DNA of 64,000 bases from Verrucomicrobiia bacterium (GTDB lineage: Bacteria > Verrucomicrobiota > Verrucomicrobiia > Verrucomicrobiales > Akkermansiaceae), in assembly GCA_030431475.1 (NCBI GenBank), contig JAUIJD010000023.1:1-64000 (forward strand), in the 5' to 3' direction. Below are positions 19,624-28,510 of this stretch, one piece after another. The position numbers and the translations under genes were made by a program. Each line of letters begins with the position of its first letter. Within the stretch, counting starts at the first letter, position 1. Below the pieces are notes generated by a model. It saw only the letters and a program-made list of their open reading frames with translations. It did no database searches and had not been told where the DNA came from.

Positions 19624-19694
19624 AGGACGAAGGCCCGGAAGCCCGCCCCCCCGAGGATGATCTCTTCGAGGCCCTTCGCGAAGAGCTTCTCTGA
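19620..19694 (+). CDS. Candidate 24-aa small protein MKDEGPEARPPEDDLFEALREELL
   Basis: ATG overlaps preceding TGA (ATGA); in-frame stop at 19692. Confidence 0.35.
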   Translation: MKDEGPEARPPEDDLFEALREELL

Positions 19695-19700
19695 TTCACA

Positions 19701-19727
19701 GGACCGCGTGGCTCCCGCCGCGCATCC
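19701..19727. repeat. GGACCGCGTGGCTCCCGCCGCGCATCC repeat copy
   Basis: 24 of 26 positions identical to the copy at 10465-10490. Confidence 0.6.
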
Positions 19728-19773
19728 GCCACCGGAGACAGGTTTCTTGTGGAGCTTTCCACAGCTGATCCCT

Positions 19774-20145
19774 ATGACTTCCTTCATCATGGAAAAAGTG
19801 GATATCGATGTGTCCCAGATCGCCTTCTGGATTCACAGCGTCTGGATGGACTACGAAACCGTCTCGCGGGCCGACGTCGTGCATGCTCAGATGGTTCTCA
19901 ACAATGATCAGGGACTCACGATCGGCCACGCATTCTTTTGGGGACCGGGGAAGGATCCGATACCCGATTCCGTGATCGAACTCCCGTCGCCCGGCGAGTC
20001 CGGGAGCCTTGTCCTCCATCTCCCCGTCGCCGACTACGAGAAGGTTCAAAGGCTCTTCATCTACAAGCAACCCGTGGCCGTTCGGGTCGCCGACAATGGT
20101 CGGTGGTCCTTCTGGAGCGGGATTCCCCATGTGCCATCCGAATAG
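19774..20145 (+). CDS. Hypothetical protein
   Basis: Open ORF MTSFIMEKVDIDVSQIAFWIHSVWMDYETVSRAD... Confidence 0.5.
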   Translation: MTSFIMEKVDIDVSQIAFWIHSVWMDYETVSRADVVHAQMVLNNDQGLTIGHAFFWGPGKDPIPDSVIELPSPGESGSLVLHLPVADYEKVQRLFIYKQPVAVRVADNGRWSFWSGIPHVPSE

Positions 20146-20202
20146 CCGATTCTTTCCCCGCGTGCCTTCGGAAGGAGTTTTTCAAGACCCCAGCGTCGGC
20201 TC

Positions 20203-20445
20203 CTACTCGACCTCGCCGGACGTCACCGTTCGTTCGTGGTAGTGAAAACCGTCACCGCTTCTGCTGCTGTAATCAAAGGGGATATGGATGGTTTCGGCGT
20301 AGCCGACCGCCTGCCGGATGCCGGCCTTGATCGTGTGCTGGTTGTCTTCGGCTTCAACGACCGCGATCGGGATGCCTCGGCTTGGAGTAGAAGACGTTGG
20401 TCGAGCGTTGGGGTTTGCCGCGAAGGCGTAGCGCTCCCGCGACGA
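20203..20445 (-). pseudogene. Fragment of a type I restriction enzyme R subunit (HsdR N-terminal nuclease region)
   Basis: Manual translation: RGIPIAVVEAEDNQHTIKAGIRQAVGYAETIHIPFDYSSRSGDGFHYHERTVTSGEVE*; no start codon or remaining domains. Confidence 0.6.
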
Positions 20446-21318
20446 TCACCCGCCCGCTTGCCTCAGTGCCGCCGCCAGCTCTCCCGTCGAGGCGTAGCAG
20501 ACCCCGCGATGGTTCATGAAGGTCGAGTCCGACCGGTTCAGATCGAGAGGCCGACCGTCGAAGTCGCGCGCGTGAAGCCCCGCTTCCTCGAAGAGACATG
20601 CCGTCGCCGCGAAGTCCCACAGCGACCCGCCCCCCTGCTTCATCTTCGGCTTCTTGAAGTAGCAGGCCGGTCCCTCGGTGAGCACATGACAGGCGTTCAG
20701 CACCCCTCCCGCCCCCTCGATCACTTCCACGCCCGGATACCCTTCGCATGACGCCACCGTCTCGACCTCGCCAATCAGCGCGTCGCGATCCGGGTGCATG
20801 GGAAAGGTGCAGTCGCAGAAGAACTTGAGCGCCCCTTCCTTCCGGAGCGACGGACGAAAGGCCTCGCCGTTGATCTCGACACCCCCTCCCGTCACCGCGC
20901 GGTAGAGCTTGCCCTCCACCGGGTCGAAGACGACGCCAACCATCGCCCGCCCGTCCCGCCCTACCAGCGCGATCGAGACCGAGTAGCCCGGGATCCCCCG
21001 CGTGAAGGGCAGCGTGCCGTCGAGGGGATCGATGCACCAGAAGTGGTCCTTCTCGAATCGCCGCCGGTCGTCCTCGCGCTCCTCGGTGAGCACCGCCAGG
21101 TCGTATCGCCCGAGCGTCGGCTCGAGGATGCGGAGAATCAGCTCCTCGCTGCGTTCATCCACCTCGGTGACCACCTGGGACGCCAGGCCAGTGCCGGCAT
21201 CCTTCTCACGCACCACCACCTCGCGGTCGCGATAGCCGGCGATCAGCGCTCCGGCTTCGGTGGCGGCCCGGCACGCTTCGTCGGCCAGCGCACGCAGATC
21301 TTCGTCGGTCAGTTTCAT
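20446..21318 (-). CDS. Inositol monophosphatase / 3'(2'),5'-bisphosphate nucleotidase family
   Basis: DxxDGT signature [42 protein letters not shown]; start ATG at 21318. Confidence 0.85.
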   Translation of the reverse strand: MKLTDEDLRALADEACRAATEAGALIAGYRDREVVVREKDAGTGLASQVVTEVDERSEELILRILEPTLGRYDLAVLTEEREDDRRRFEKDHFWCIDPLDGTLPFTRGIPGYSVSIALVGRDGRAMVGVVFDPVEGKLYRAVTGGGVEINGEAFRPSLRKEGALKFFCDCTFPMHPDRDALIGEVETVASCEGYPGVEVIEGAGGVLNACHVLTEGPACYFKKPKMKQGGGSLWDFAATACLFEEAGLHARDFDGRPLDLNRSDSTFMNHRGVCYASTGELAAALRQAGG

Positions 21319-22309
21319 GAATCTCGTTCCTTCTCCATCCCGGCGAGCACCTCCCGGGCAAGCCGTTCGCTGTAGTCGTGAATCTTCCAGTGCCCGGGAC
21401 TCCACCCTTTCAGGAAACGGTGGAAGTCCGTCCACGCGACGGGAAACAGCACCCGCCACTCGGCCTCGAGGCGATCGGCATCGACATCGGTCCCCCGCGT
21501 TTCGAGCGCGTCGCGCAGCACGCCGAAGTAGAAATCGAGCAGCTCCGGGGTCCGAGCCTCGCACTCGGCGTCGCCGAAGCAACTGCCGATGAAGTAGGCC
21601 ACATCCTTCATCCCACAGCCTCGCCCGACGTACTGGAAATCGACCGCCGCCACCGACGCGCCGTCCGTTGAAAAGCAGAAATTCGCCAGCTTCGCATCGC
21701 CATGCACCAGGGTTTGGAAAGATGCCGCCCGCAATCTTGCATCGATCGCATCCGCCGCCGTCCACAGTGCCGGATCCTCGTTCGCGAGCCGTGCCATTTC
21801 ATCCGGCCGCGTCTCCAGGTGCCAGTAGGTCCCGCACTCCCACAGGCCCTCGCCGGCGTCCCCGAGAAAGGTCGCGTGCAAATTCGCCAGCCACCGCAGA
21901 CAACTCCGCAACCGACGTCCGTGACCCGGACCCGACGCTCCGGAAAGCCCGCGACGTCGAGATCCTCGAGCAGGAAGAGCAGCTCGTCGCCCTTCCGATC
22001 CATCGCCAGGCAGCGCGGCACCCGGCAGGCCGGACCGCAGCGTCGGGCGTAGTCCCGATACCACTCCGATTCGATCCGGTAGGAGTTCAGCTTGCGCTGG
22101 TGCGACCGATCGGTGTTCCAACCCCGCGGATGCTCCGCATCCCCCGGCGGCGAGATGTGCTTCACGATCAGACTCGGCGCGCCACCGCCGTCCAGTTCAT
22201 AGCGCAGGATCCGGCCGTAGCCGCTCCACAGCTCCTGCACCACGCCGGCCTCCCGGCACCGGGTCGCCCCCGTCGCCTCGGTGATCCGTTTCTCAAGCTC
22301 GAATGCCAT
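21315..22309 (-). pseudogene. Aminoglycoside phosphotransferase / ecdysteroid-kinase-like gene split by a frameshift
   Basis: N-terminal part ([39 protein letters not shown]...[25 protein letters not shown]) and C-terminal part ([15 protein letters not shown]...[17 protein letters not shown]...[21 protein letters not shown]) lie in two different minus frames meeting around 21890-21930. Confidence 0.7.
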
Positions 22310-22612
22310 GGGGCGCCGGAACCTCTCCGAAAAGCCCCGCAGCGTCCAGTGGCGAAAGCGATGGCCGCTCCCGGGGCGATCGAGCGAGGGCAAGGATCAT
22401 GCGGAACGCCGGGAGTGGGGAAGCATGATGGACAGAATGAATGGAATCTTCCTTCCGGTTTCCGGCATCTCGCAGGACGATCCGCGCACCGTCGGACCGC
22501 CAGCATGGAAATCTCATCATGGTCATCCCTTGGATCCTCTCCATCGAGCAACCGATCTCTCCCTGGCTTGATCACCCTGTGGCCGCTCCCGGCCCGCCCG
22601 GGCAGAGCCCCC

Positions 22613-22909
22613 TCAATCCGTCTCGATCTCCAGCTCCTTGAGCAGCAGGAAATCCAACTCCTGCTCCGTGGGCGTCACGCACTCCGACATGCCGAACTTC
22701 ACGATCTGCGCGCCCTGCTTCGTCGTCCCGATCGCCAGGTAGAGTTCCGGCACCTTCGGCAGCCCCTGGTAGCGGACCGCCACCACCTTGCCGAAGAAGC
22801 GACCGTCCCCGCCCTCGCTCGTCATCATCTCCATCGAGTCCGCCGTGAAGCCGTCGAACCGGGAACGAATGGCCTCGTGGATGTAGTGCTGGATCGCTTC
22901 CGTCGTCAT
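22613..22909 (-). CDS. Hypothetical protein
   Basis: Start MTTEAIQHYIHEAIRSRFDGFTADSMEMM...; 98 aa. Confidence 0.55.
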   Translation of the reverse strand: MTTEAIQHYIHEAIRSRFDGFTADSMEMMTSEGGDGRFFGKVVAVRYQGLPKVPELYLAIGTTKQGAQIVKFGMSECVTPTEQELDFLLLKELEIETD

Positions 22910-23018
22910 GGTCCCGACCCTCCCCCGGTCCGCTCTTCGTGACGAGCGCCGATCTCCCTCCGATGCGCCCTTCGCCGGAGCCCCCCCTCGTGGCCCGGTC
23001 CGGCGGACGCCCGGATCT

Positions 23019-23816
23019 TCACTCGCCGACCCGCTCCTCGATCCGGAACAACGCGGCGTCGCTGGCCGCCAACGCATCGTCCCACTCGACGACCATCGGC
23101 CGGCCGGTTCCCGGCCGGGTCTCGATGACCGACCATTCCCCCGCTCCCGCCCGACGTTGAAGCCGATACGTCATCCCAAGCACCGATGAGACCGAGGCCC
23201 GCACCCGCTTCGGCTCCGGAAAGTCGAACTCCACGGACGGTGGTGGCGAGGCGAACGGCGCTCCCGTCGCCGCAAGACCGAGGATCAGCGGGGCCTCCCC
23301 GCCCGCGAACGAACCGAAGTCCCGATAGTGGATGCGCACCGCTTCCGCACCATTCGAGGCGAAGGCCGCTGTCGCATCGACCACCAGTCCGATCAGGTGC
23401 ACCGGCTCGTCGTCGACGCCTGCCGTTCCATAGCTCCAGCTTCCCACGACCGGCTCCGCCGCGGAGAGGACCACGCCTCCCGAGACGGCGACGGGGTCCC
23501 TCCGCAGCGTCGACCCCGGCGGGTGAAACAGCGGCTCGAAAACCTGGGTCGATGCAAGAACCTCGAGACTCGACCCGCCTTCGGCGAAGACGCCGACAAA
23601 GCCCTGATCGGCCAAGGTGGGGACCTCCTCGGTCGGATCGACCCGGATCCCGACCGTCACGCTCCATTCGCCGCCCCACTCCGTGAACCAGAGCCCCGAC
23701 AACTCGGGTTCACCGTCGCCATCGACATCCAGCGAGAAGGCCTCGCCGGCGGATGTCGGCACGTCGACCAAGTCGCCGCAGGCCAACCCCGCTGCCGCCG
23801 CCCAGAGGCATCCCAT
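23019..23816 (-). CDS. Secreted hypothetical protein
   Basis: MGCLWAAAAGLACGDLVDVPTSAGEAFSLDVDGDGEPELSGLWFTEWGGEW... Confidence 0.5.
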   Translation of the reverse strand: MGCLWAAAAGLACGDLVDVPTSAGEAFSLDVDGDGEPELSGLWFTEWGGEWSVTVGIRVDPTEEVPTLADQGFVGVFAEGGSSLEVLASTQVFEPLFHPPGSTLRRDPVAVSGGVVLSAAEPVVGSWSYGTAGVDDEPVHLIGLVVDATAAFASNGAEAVRIHYRDFGSFAGGEAPLILGLAATGAPFASPPPSVEFDFPEPKRVRASVSSVLGMTYRLQRRAGAGEWSVIETRPGTGRPMVVEWDDALAASDAALFRIEERVGE

Positions 23817-23954
23817 CCTTCCGCTCACACGGGGAGGTTGGCAGCCCGGGGCCGCCACGACAAGCGATCACCGGATCCGTGAGGCGACTCCGGCCGACAT
23901 CCATTTCTCGTTTCGCTTGGCAAGAATCGCCTCCCTGTTCTAAGCCCCCGAGCG

Positions 23955-24353
23955 ATGCTCTCCCAGGAACCCATGGAATGGCCGGATGAAGTCGAAGTGC
24001 TCGTCGATCGCCTCGAGAATGAATCGGCCGGGCGCGACCTGACCCGTGAGGAACGCGCGCTCATGGACGTCTACGAGACCGTCCCGGTGCTGGAGAGCGA
24101 GGACTGCCTGCACGAGTTCTGGCAAAGCGGCGTCGACCACCAGCGGGTGATCAATTCCTTCGATCTCGTCGGCGCCGGGGGCATCGTCGACCCCCTCAAC
24201 GCCAGCCAGTGGTGCGCCACCCGCCCCGAGGACCGCAACGACTACAGCGAGACCGAGGCCGAATACCTCGCCACCATCGAGGAGGACCTCCCCGCCGGGA
24301 TGGACGAGCTCGTCGATCTCGTCCTCGCCTTCATCGAGGAGGAGCTGGAATAG
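23955..24353 (+). CDS. Acidic hypothetical protein
   Basis: ORF rich in D/E: MLSQEPMEWPDEVEVLVDRLENESAGRDLTREERALMDVYETVPVLESEDCLHEFW. Confidence 0.6.
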   Translation: MLSQEPMEWPDEVEVLVDRLENESAGRDLTREERALMDVYETVPVLESEDCLHEFWQSGVDHQRVINSFDLVGAGGIVDPLNASQWCATRPEDRNDYSETEAEYLATIEEDLPAGMDELVDLVLAFIEEELE

Positions 24354-24357
24354 AGGG

Positions 24358-24553
24358 CATGGCGCTTTCTCAATCGTGTCTTCGAGGGGAGACGGCCGGA
24401 TGACAGGGCGGTCGAAGGTCTGAAGCTCCAAGGTCAAACGTCCCTTTGCTCAAACGATCTCGCAACACCGCAGCGGGTGGATTGCTCGGACGTTCGACTT
24501 TGAGACCTTGGACCTTCCGACCGAAGCAGTCGTCGAAGAAGCGCCATTCGTTC
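24358..24553. repeat. MITE-like imperfect inverted-repeat element
   Basis: Left arm ATGGCGCTTTCT...GGTCGAAGGTCTGAAGCTCCAAGGTCAAACGTCC; right arm reverse complement ATGGCGCTTCT...GGTCGGAAGGTCCAAGGTCTCAAAGTCGAACGTCC. Confidence 0.6.
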
Positions 24554-24593
24554 TCGTGGAGTCTCCGTTGCGGCACCCCTTGTCCGGACCGGC

Positions 24594-25229
24594 TCACCCG
24601 GGAAGCGTTCCTCCTTCCACGGCCTCCGCCAGATCACAGAGGAAGTCGACCACCTCCTCGGCCTGACGCCGCGTCGCCTCGTCGGCGATCAGGCCCAGCT
24701 TCGCATAGGCGATGGTTCCATCCCCGATGTAGAGCGTCGCCTTCGACTTCCGCAGGTGCTCCGCCAACCGAACCCGCCGCTCCGCGGTCAGCACCGCCTC
24801 CAGGATCCGGGAATGATCCGCGCGGACATCCACGGCCTGATCAAAGGCCTCGTCACCGCTCATCCAGCGCGCCAGCCCACCGGCCCGCTGGCCGAAGCTG
24901 CGAAGCAGTCCCTTCGGCGTCATCTGCGCCCTCAGGGTCCGGTCCCTGAGTTCCAGCTTCACCAGGCTCTCGATCTGCCGTGATCCCTTCAGCCCCTTCC
25001 CCGGTGCCGAGAACGAGAGCTCGCGTCCGCGATAGCGACCATACAGCGACGGATCCGTGCGGATGAAGCCGCCCATCTTCGGCGGCGGCTGGTCGATCTC
25101 CAGACCGAACCGCCCGGCCAACCGGCGGTGCTGGTTCGCGATCCGCGCCGAAGAGACTTTGAGGATGACCCAGAAGATCCCGAGGCACAGGGCGAGCGGG
25201 ACCAGCAGGCGAAGAATCTCGGCTCCCAT
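24594..25229 (-). CDS. Hypothetical protein with N-terminal TM
   Basis: MGAEILRLLVPLALCLGIFWVILKVSSARIANQHRRLAGRFGLEIDQPPPKMGGFIRTD... Confidence 0.6.
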   Translation of the reverse strand: MGAEILRLLVPLALCLGIFWVILKVSSARIANQHRRLAGRFGLEIDQPPPKMGGFIRTDPSLYGRYRGRELSFSAPGKGLKGSRQIESLVKLELRDRTLRAQMTPKGLLRSFGQRAGGLARWMSGDEAFDQAVDVRADHSRILEAVLTAERRVRLAEHLRKSKATLYIGDGTIAYAKLGLIADEATRRQAEEVVDFLCDLAEAVEGGTLPG

Positions 25230-25337
25230 GCCCCGAACCAACCGGCCCGCCCGCCCGAGGGCGAGTTCTTTCTCACCGTTCCCGAATGCCGCCCTTTCCC
25301 GCTGGCGGCGGCCCCGGGGGTCTGTTTCCCTTTGCCC

Positions 25338-26894
25338 ATGTTCCTCGGGCTCGATTCCTCCACCCAATCGCTCTCCGCCCTCGTCATCGACCCGGCGTCC
25401 GGTTCGGTCGTCGCCGAAGAGTCGGTGAACTTCGGAGCCGACCTGCCGGCCTACGACAGCCCCAGCGGCTTCATCCCCGGCGGCACCAACGGTGAGGTCC
25501 ACGCCGACCCGCGGATGTGGATCGAGGCGCTCGACCTCCTGTTCTCCCGCCTCGCGGAAAAGGCGGACCTCTCGACGATCGAGGCCGTCGCCTGCTCGGG
25601 CCAGCAGCACGGGTCGGTGTATCTCGACGCTTCCTTCGCCGACCGCCTCGCCACGCTCGATCCCGCCACGCCGCTCGTCGATCAGCTGGCCCCGGCCCTG
25701 ACCCGGGACACCTCGCCGATCTGGATGGACACTTCCACGGGAGACGAATGCCGGAGAATCGCCGACGCCCTGGGCGGCGACGCGGAGGTCTGCCGTCGCA
25801 GCGGATCGGTCGCCACCGAGCGCTTCACCGGCCCGCAGATCCGGCGCTTCTTCAAGCACGATGGCGAGGCCTACGGCCGCACCGCCGTCATCCATCTCGT
25901 CTCGTCCTTCATCGGCTCCATCCTCGCGGGCAGGAACATCGCCATCGACCATGGCGACGGCGCCGGCATGAACCTGCTCGACTTGAAGTCGCTCGACTGG
26001 GACGACGCGCTTCTCGAGGCCACCGCGCCCGGCCTCCGGGCGAAACTCCCGGCCACCGGGGCGTCGGCCACCGTCGCCGGCGGGATCAGCGGCTACTTCC
26101 CTTCGAAATACGGCATCTCTGGTAGTTGCCAGGTGGTTCTCTCGACCGGCGACAACCCCTCGTCCCTGGTGGGCATGGGCGCCACCCGCCCCGGCACCTT
26201 CGTCATCTCTCTGGGCACCAGCGACACCTTCTTCGCGGCGATGTCCGAGCCGGTGACCGACCCGAACGGCTTCGGTCACGTCTTCGGCAATCCGGCGGGC
26301 GGCTTCATGTCGCTGATCTGCTTCCGCAACGGTTCGTTGGCGCGCGAGGCGCTGCGCGATGCCCTCGGACTCGGCTGGGACGACTTCGACCGCGGAGCGC
26401 TCGCGCAAACCCCCGCCGGCAACGAGGGCAGGGTCATGCTCCCCTTCTTCGGCCCCGAGATCACGCCGCGGCACGACTTCGAGGGCCCGGTGCGGAACTT
26501 CCCGGACGACGCCCCCGCGCCGGTTCAGGTCCGCGCGCTGCTCGAGGGCCAGTTCCTCAACATGAAGCTCCACTCCCAGTGGCTCGGCGAATCGCCCGAA
26601 CTGATCCGGCTGACCGGCGGCGCCTCGCAGAACGACGGCATCGCCGGCCTGATCGCCGACATCTTCCAGGCGCCGGTCGAGCGTTTCGCCGTCGCCAACG
26701 GCGCCGCCCTCGGCGCGGCGATCCGGGCGGCGCACGCCTGCGGCCACGATCTCGAGCCGCTCACGACCGCCTTCTGCCAGCCGGCCCCCGACTCAAGGAT
26801 CGATCCCGATGCCGGCCTTGCCTCCGTCTACGAGTCGGCACTGTCACGCTACAAAACCCTGCTCACGTCCACCACCGGCGCGCCCGTCGCTTGA
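25338..26894 (+). CDS. xylB: FGGY-family carbohydrate kinase, xylulokinase-like
   Basis: FLGLDSSTQSLSALVID, ACSGQQHGSVYLD, PIWMDTSTGDECRRI, SLGTSDTFFA, LTGGASQNDGIAGLIADIFQAPVERF. Confidence 0.88.
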   Translation: MFLGLDSSTQSLSALVIDPASGSVVAEESVNFGADLPAYDSPSGFIPGGTNGEVHADPRMWIEALDLLFSRLAEKADLSTIEAVACSGQQHGSVYLDASFADRLATLDPATPLVDQLAPALTRDTSPIWMDTSTGDECRRIADALGGDAEVCRRSGSVATERFTGPQIRRFFKHDGEAYGRTAVIHLVSSFIGSILAGRNIAIDHGDGAGMNLLDLKSLDWDDALLEATAPGLRAKLPATGASATVAGGISGYFPSKYGISGSCQVVLSTGDNPSSLVGMGATRPGTFVISLGTSDTFFAAMSEPVTDPNGFGHVFGNPAGGFMSLICFRNGSLAREALRDALGLGWDDFDRGALAQTPAGNEGRVMLPFFGPEITPRHDFEGPVRNFPDDAPAPVQVRALLEGQFLNMKLHSQWLGESPELIRLTGGASQNDGIAGLIADIFQAPVERFAVANGAALGAAIRAAHACGHDLEPLTTAFCQPAPDSRIDPDAGLASVYESALSRYKTLLTSTTGAPVA

Positions 26895-26935
26895 CCTGTC
26901 CCCTCTCCTCTCTTTCCCTGCCTCAAACGAATGCC

Positions 26936-28489
26936 ATGAAACCCCTCCGCACCTTCTTCTGCCTCACCGCCCTGGCCATCGCCGCCGAAGGCGCCGTGAC
27001 CCTTGCCCCCGACTCGCCCGCCCTCTCGGTCGACGATTCCAGCTCTCCCGCCTCCGAGGCCATCGGCCTGTACCGGCAGGGGCGCACCACGGCCGGGGTC
27101 GAGGCCGCCCGTCCCCTGGCCGAGGCCGGCGACCCGGATGCGTTGTTCCTGCTCGGATTCGCCTCGGAGTCCGGCAACGGCACGACCCGCTCGCGCGAGA
27201 ACGCCCTCGAATTCTACCGCCGGGCCGCGGAGAAGGGTCACCTCGAGGCCAATGCCCGCCGCGCCCTGATCCTGCTCAACTCGGACAACGCCGACGATCG
27301 CGACGCCGCGCGCAAGGCGCTCGAGTCCGCGGTGGAGAAGGATCCTGCCAATGCCGGGCGCATGCTCGGTGAGGCGTGGCTGCGCGGCCTGCTGAGCGAG
27401 GAGCCCGACCCGGCCAAGGCGATCGAGTGGTGGACCACATCCTCCGACGCCGGGGACACCACCTCGCTGGTCCTTCTCGCCCGCCTCCACGACGGCCAGT
27501 TCGGTTTCCCCGACATCAAGGACGAGGAGAAGGCGATCGGCTTCTACCGCAAGGCCGCCGGCCTCGGCGAGGCGGCCGCCTTCCTTCCCCTCGGCTCGAG
27601 ATTGCTCAACGGCTCGGAAGAAGTGCGCGACGAGAAGGAAGGACGCCGCTGGCTCGACAAGGCGATCGAGAACGAGCAGATCACCGCCTACCTGGCGCTC
27701 GGAGACTACGAGGAGAACATCGGCGAGGATCTTGCGGCGGCGGTGGATGCCTACACCAAGGGCGCCGATGCCGGACAACCCGAGTGCATGCTGCGGTTGG
27801 CGAGAATCCACTACGGCGGCGACCTCGGGGAGGCGGACAAGGAAAAGGGTCTCGAGTGGCTCAACAAGGCCGCCGAGGCCGGACATCCGCAGGCTCACTA
27901 CGAACTCGCCGGCCTGCTTTCGCAGGAAGAGGAGCCCGATCGCCTGAAGGTCTACGGGCATCTCGTCGGTGCGGCGGATGGCGGCATCGCGGCGGCCCAG
28001 AACGAGCTCGGGCTGCTCTACCTCGCCGGAGGACTCGGCGCGTCCGATGCCCCGGCGGCGGCCTCGTGGTTCACCAAGGCGGCGAAAGCCGGCCACCCGG
28101 CCGCCCGTTTCAATCTCGCCACGCTCTTCGAGCGCGGGATCGGCGTCGATGCCAACATCAACAACGCCGGCGAACTCTACAGCCTCGCGATGGGACAGGG
28201 CCACGCCGAGGCCACCACCGCGCTGGCGAGGCTCTACGGCGCCGGGATCGGCACCGACCCGAATCCCGTGCGCGCCTGGGCCCTCGCCACCCTTGCCGTC
28301 GAGCGGGGAGACGAGAAGGCCAAGGATATCCTCGGGGAACTGTCCTCCTCGCTCACGCCCGAACTTCTGGGCGAAGCGAAGAAGGAACTGGAATCGCTGA
28401 AGAACGGTGGCAGCTCGACGGAAGCCGCCTCCGGGGACTCCGGCGAGGAGGCGCCGGTCGAGGAAGAGGCGGACGGGGGCGACGAATAG
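26936..28489 (+). CDS. Secreted Sel1-repeat (tetratricopeptide-like) protein
   Basis: Repeated Sel1 motifs (EKGLEWLNKAAEAGHPQAHYELAGLL, AASWFTKAAKAGHPAARFNLATLFERG); acidic C-terminal tail. Confidence 0.85.
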   Translation: MKPLRTFFCLTALAIAAEGAVTLAPDSPALSVDDSSSPASEAIGLYRQGRTTAGVEAARPLAEAGDPDALFLLGFASESGNGTTRSRENALEFYRRAAEKGHLEANARRALILLNSDNADDRDAARKALESAVEKDPANAGRMLGEAWLRGLLSEEPDPAKAIEWWTTSSDAGDTTSLVLLARLHDGQFGFPDIKDEEKAIGFYRKAAGLGEAAAFLPLGSRLLNGSEEVRDEKEGRRWLDKAIENEQITAYLALGDYEENIGEDLAAAVDAYTKGADAGQPECMLRLARIHYGGDLGEADKEKGLEWLNKAAEAGHPQAHYELAGLLSQEEEPDRLKVYGHLVGAADGGIAAAQNELGLLYLAGGLGASDAPAAASWFTKAAKAGHPAARFNLATLFERGIGVDANINNAGELYSLAMGQGHAEATTALARLYGAGIGTDPNPVRAWALATLAVERGDEKAKDILGELSSSLTPELLGEAKKELESLKNGGSSTEAASGDSGEEAPVEEEADGGDE

Positions 28490-28510
28490 TCCCCCCGGCC
28501 TCCGCCGGCC

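Noticed and set aside
25128-25337. N-terminal extension of the xylulokinase ORF
   Set aside because: FGGY signature starts at MFLGLDSSTQS (25338); the upstream part overlaps the divergent gene.
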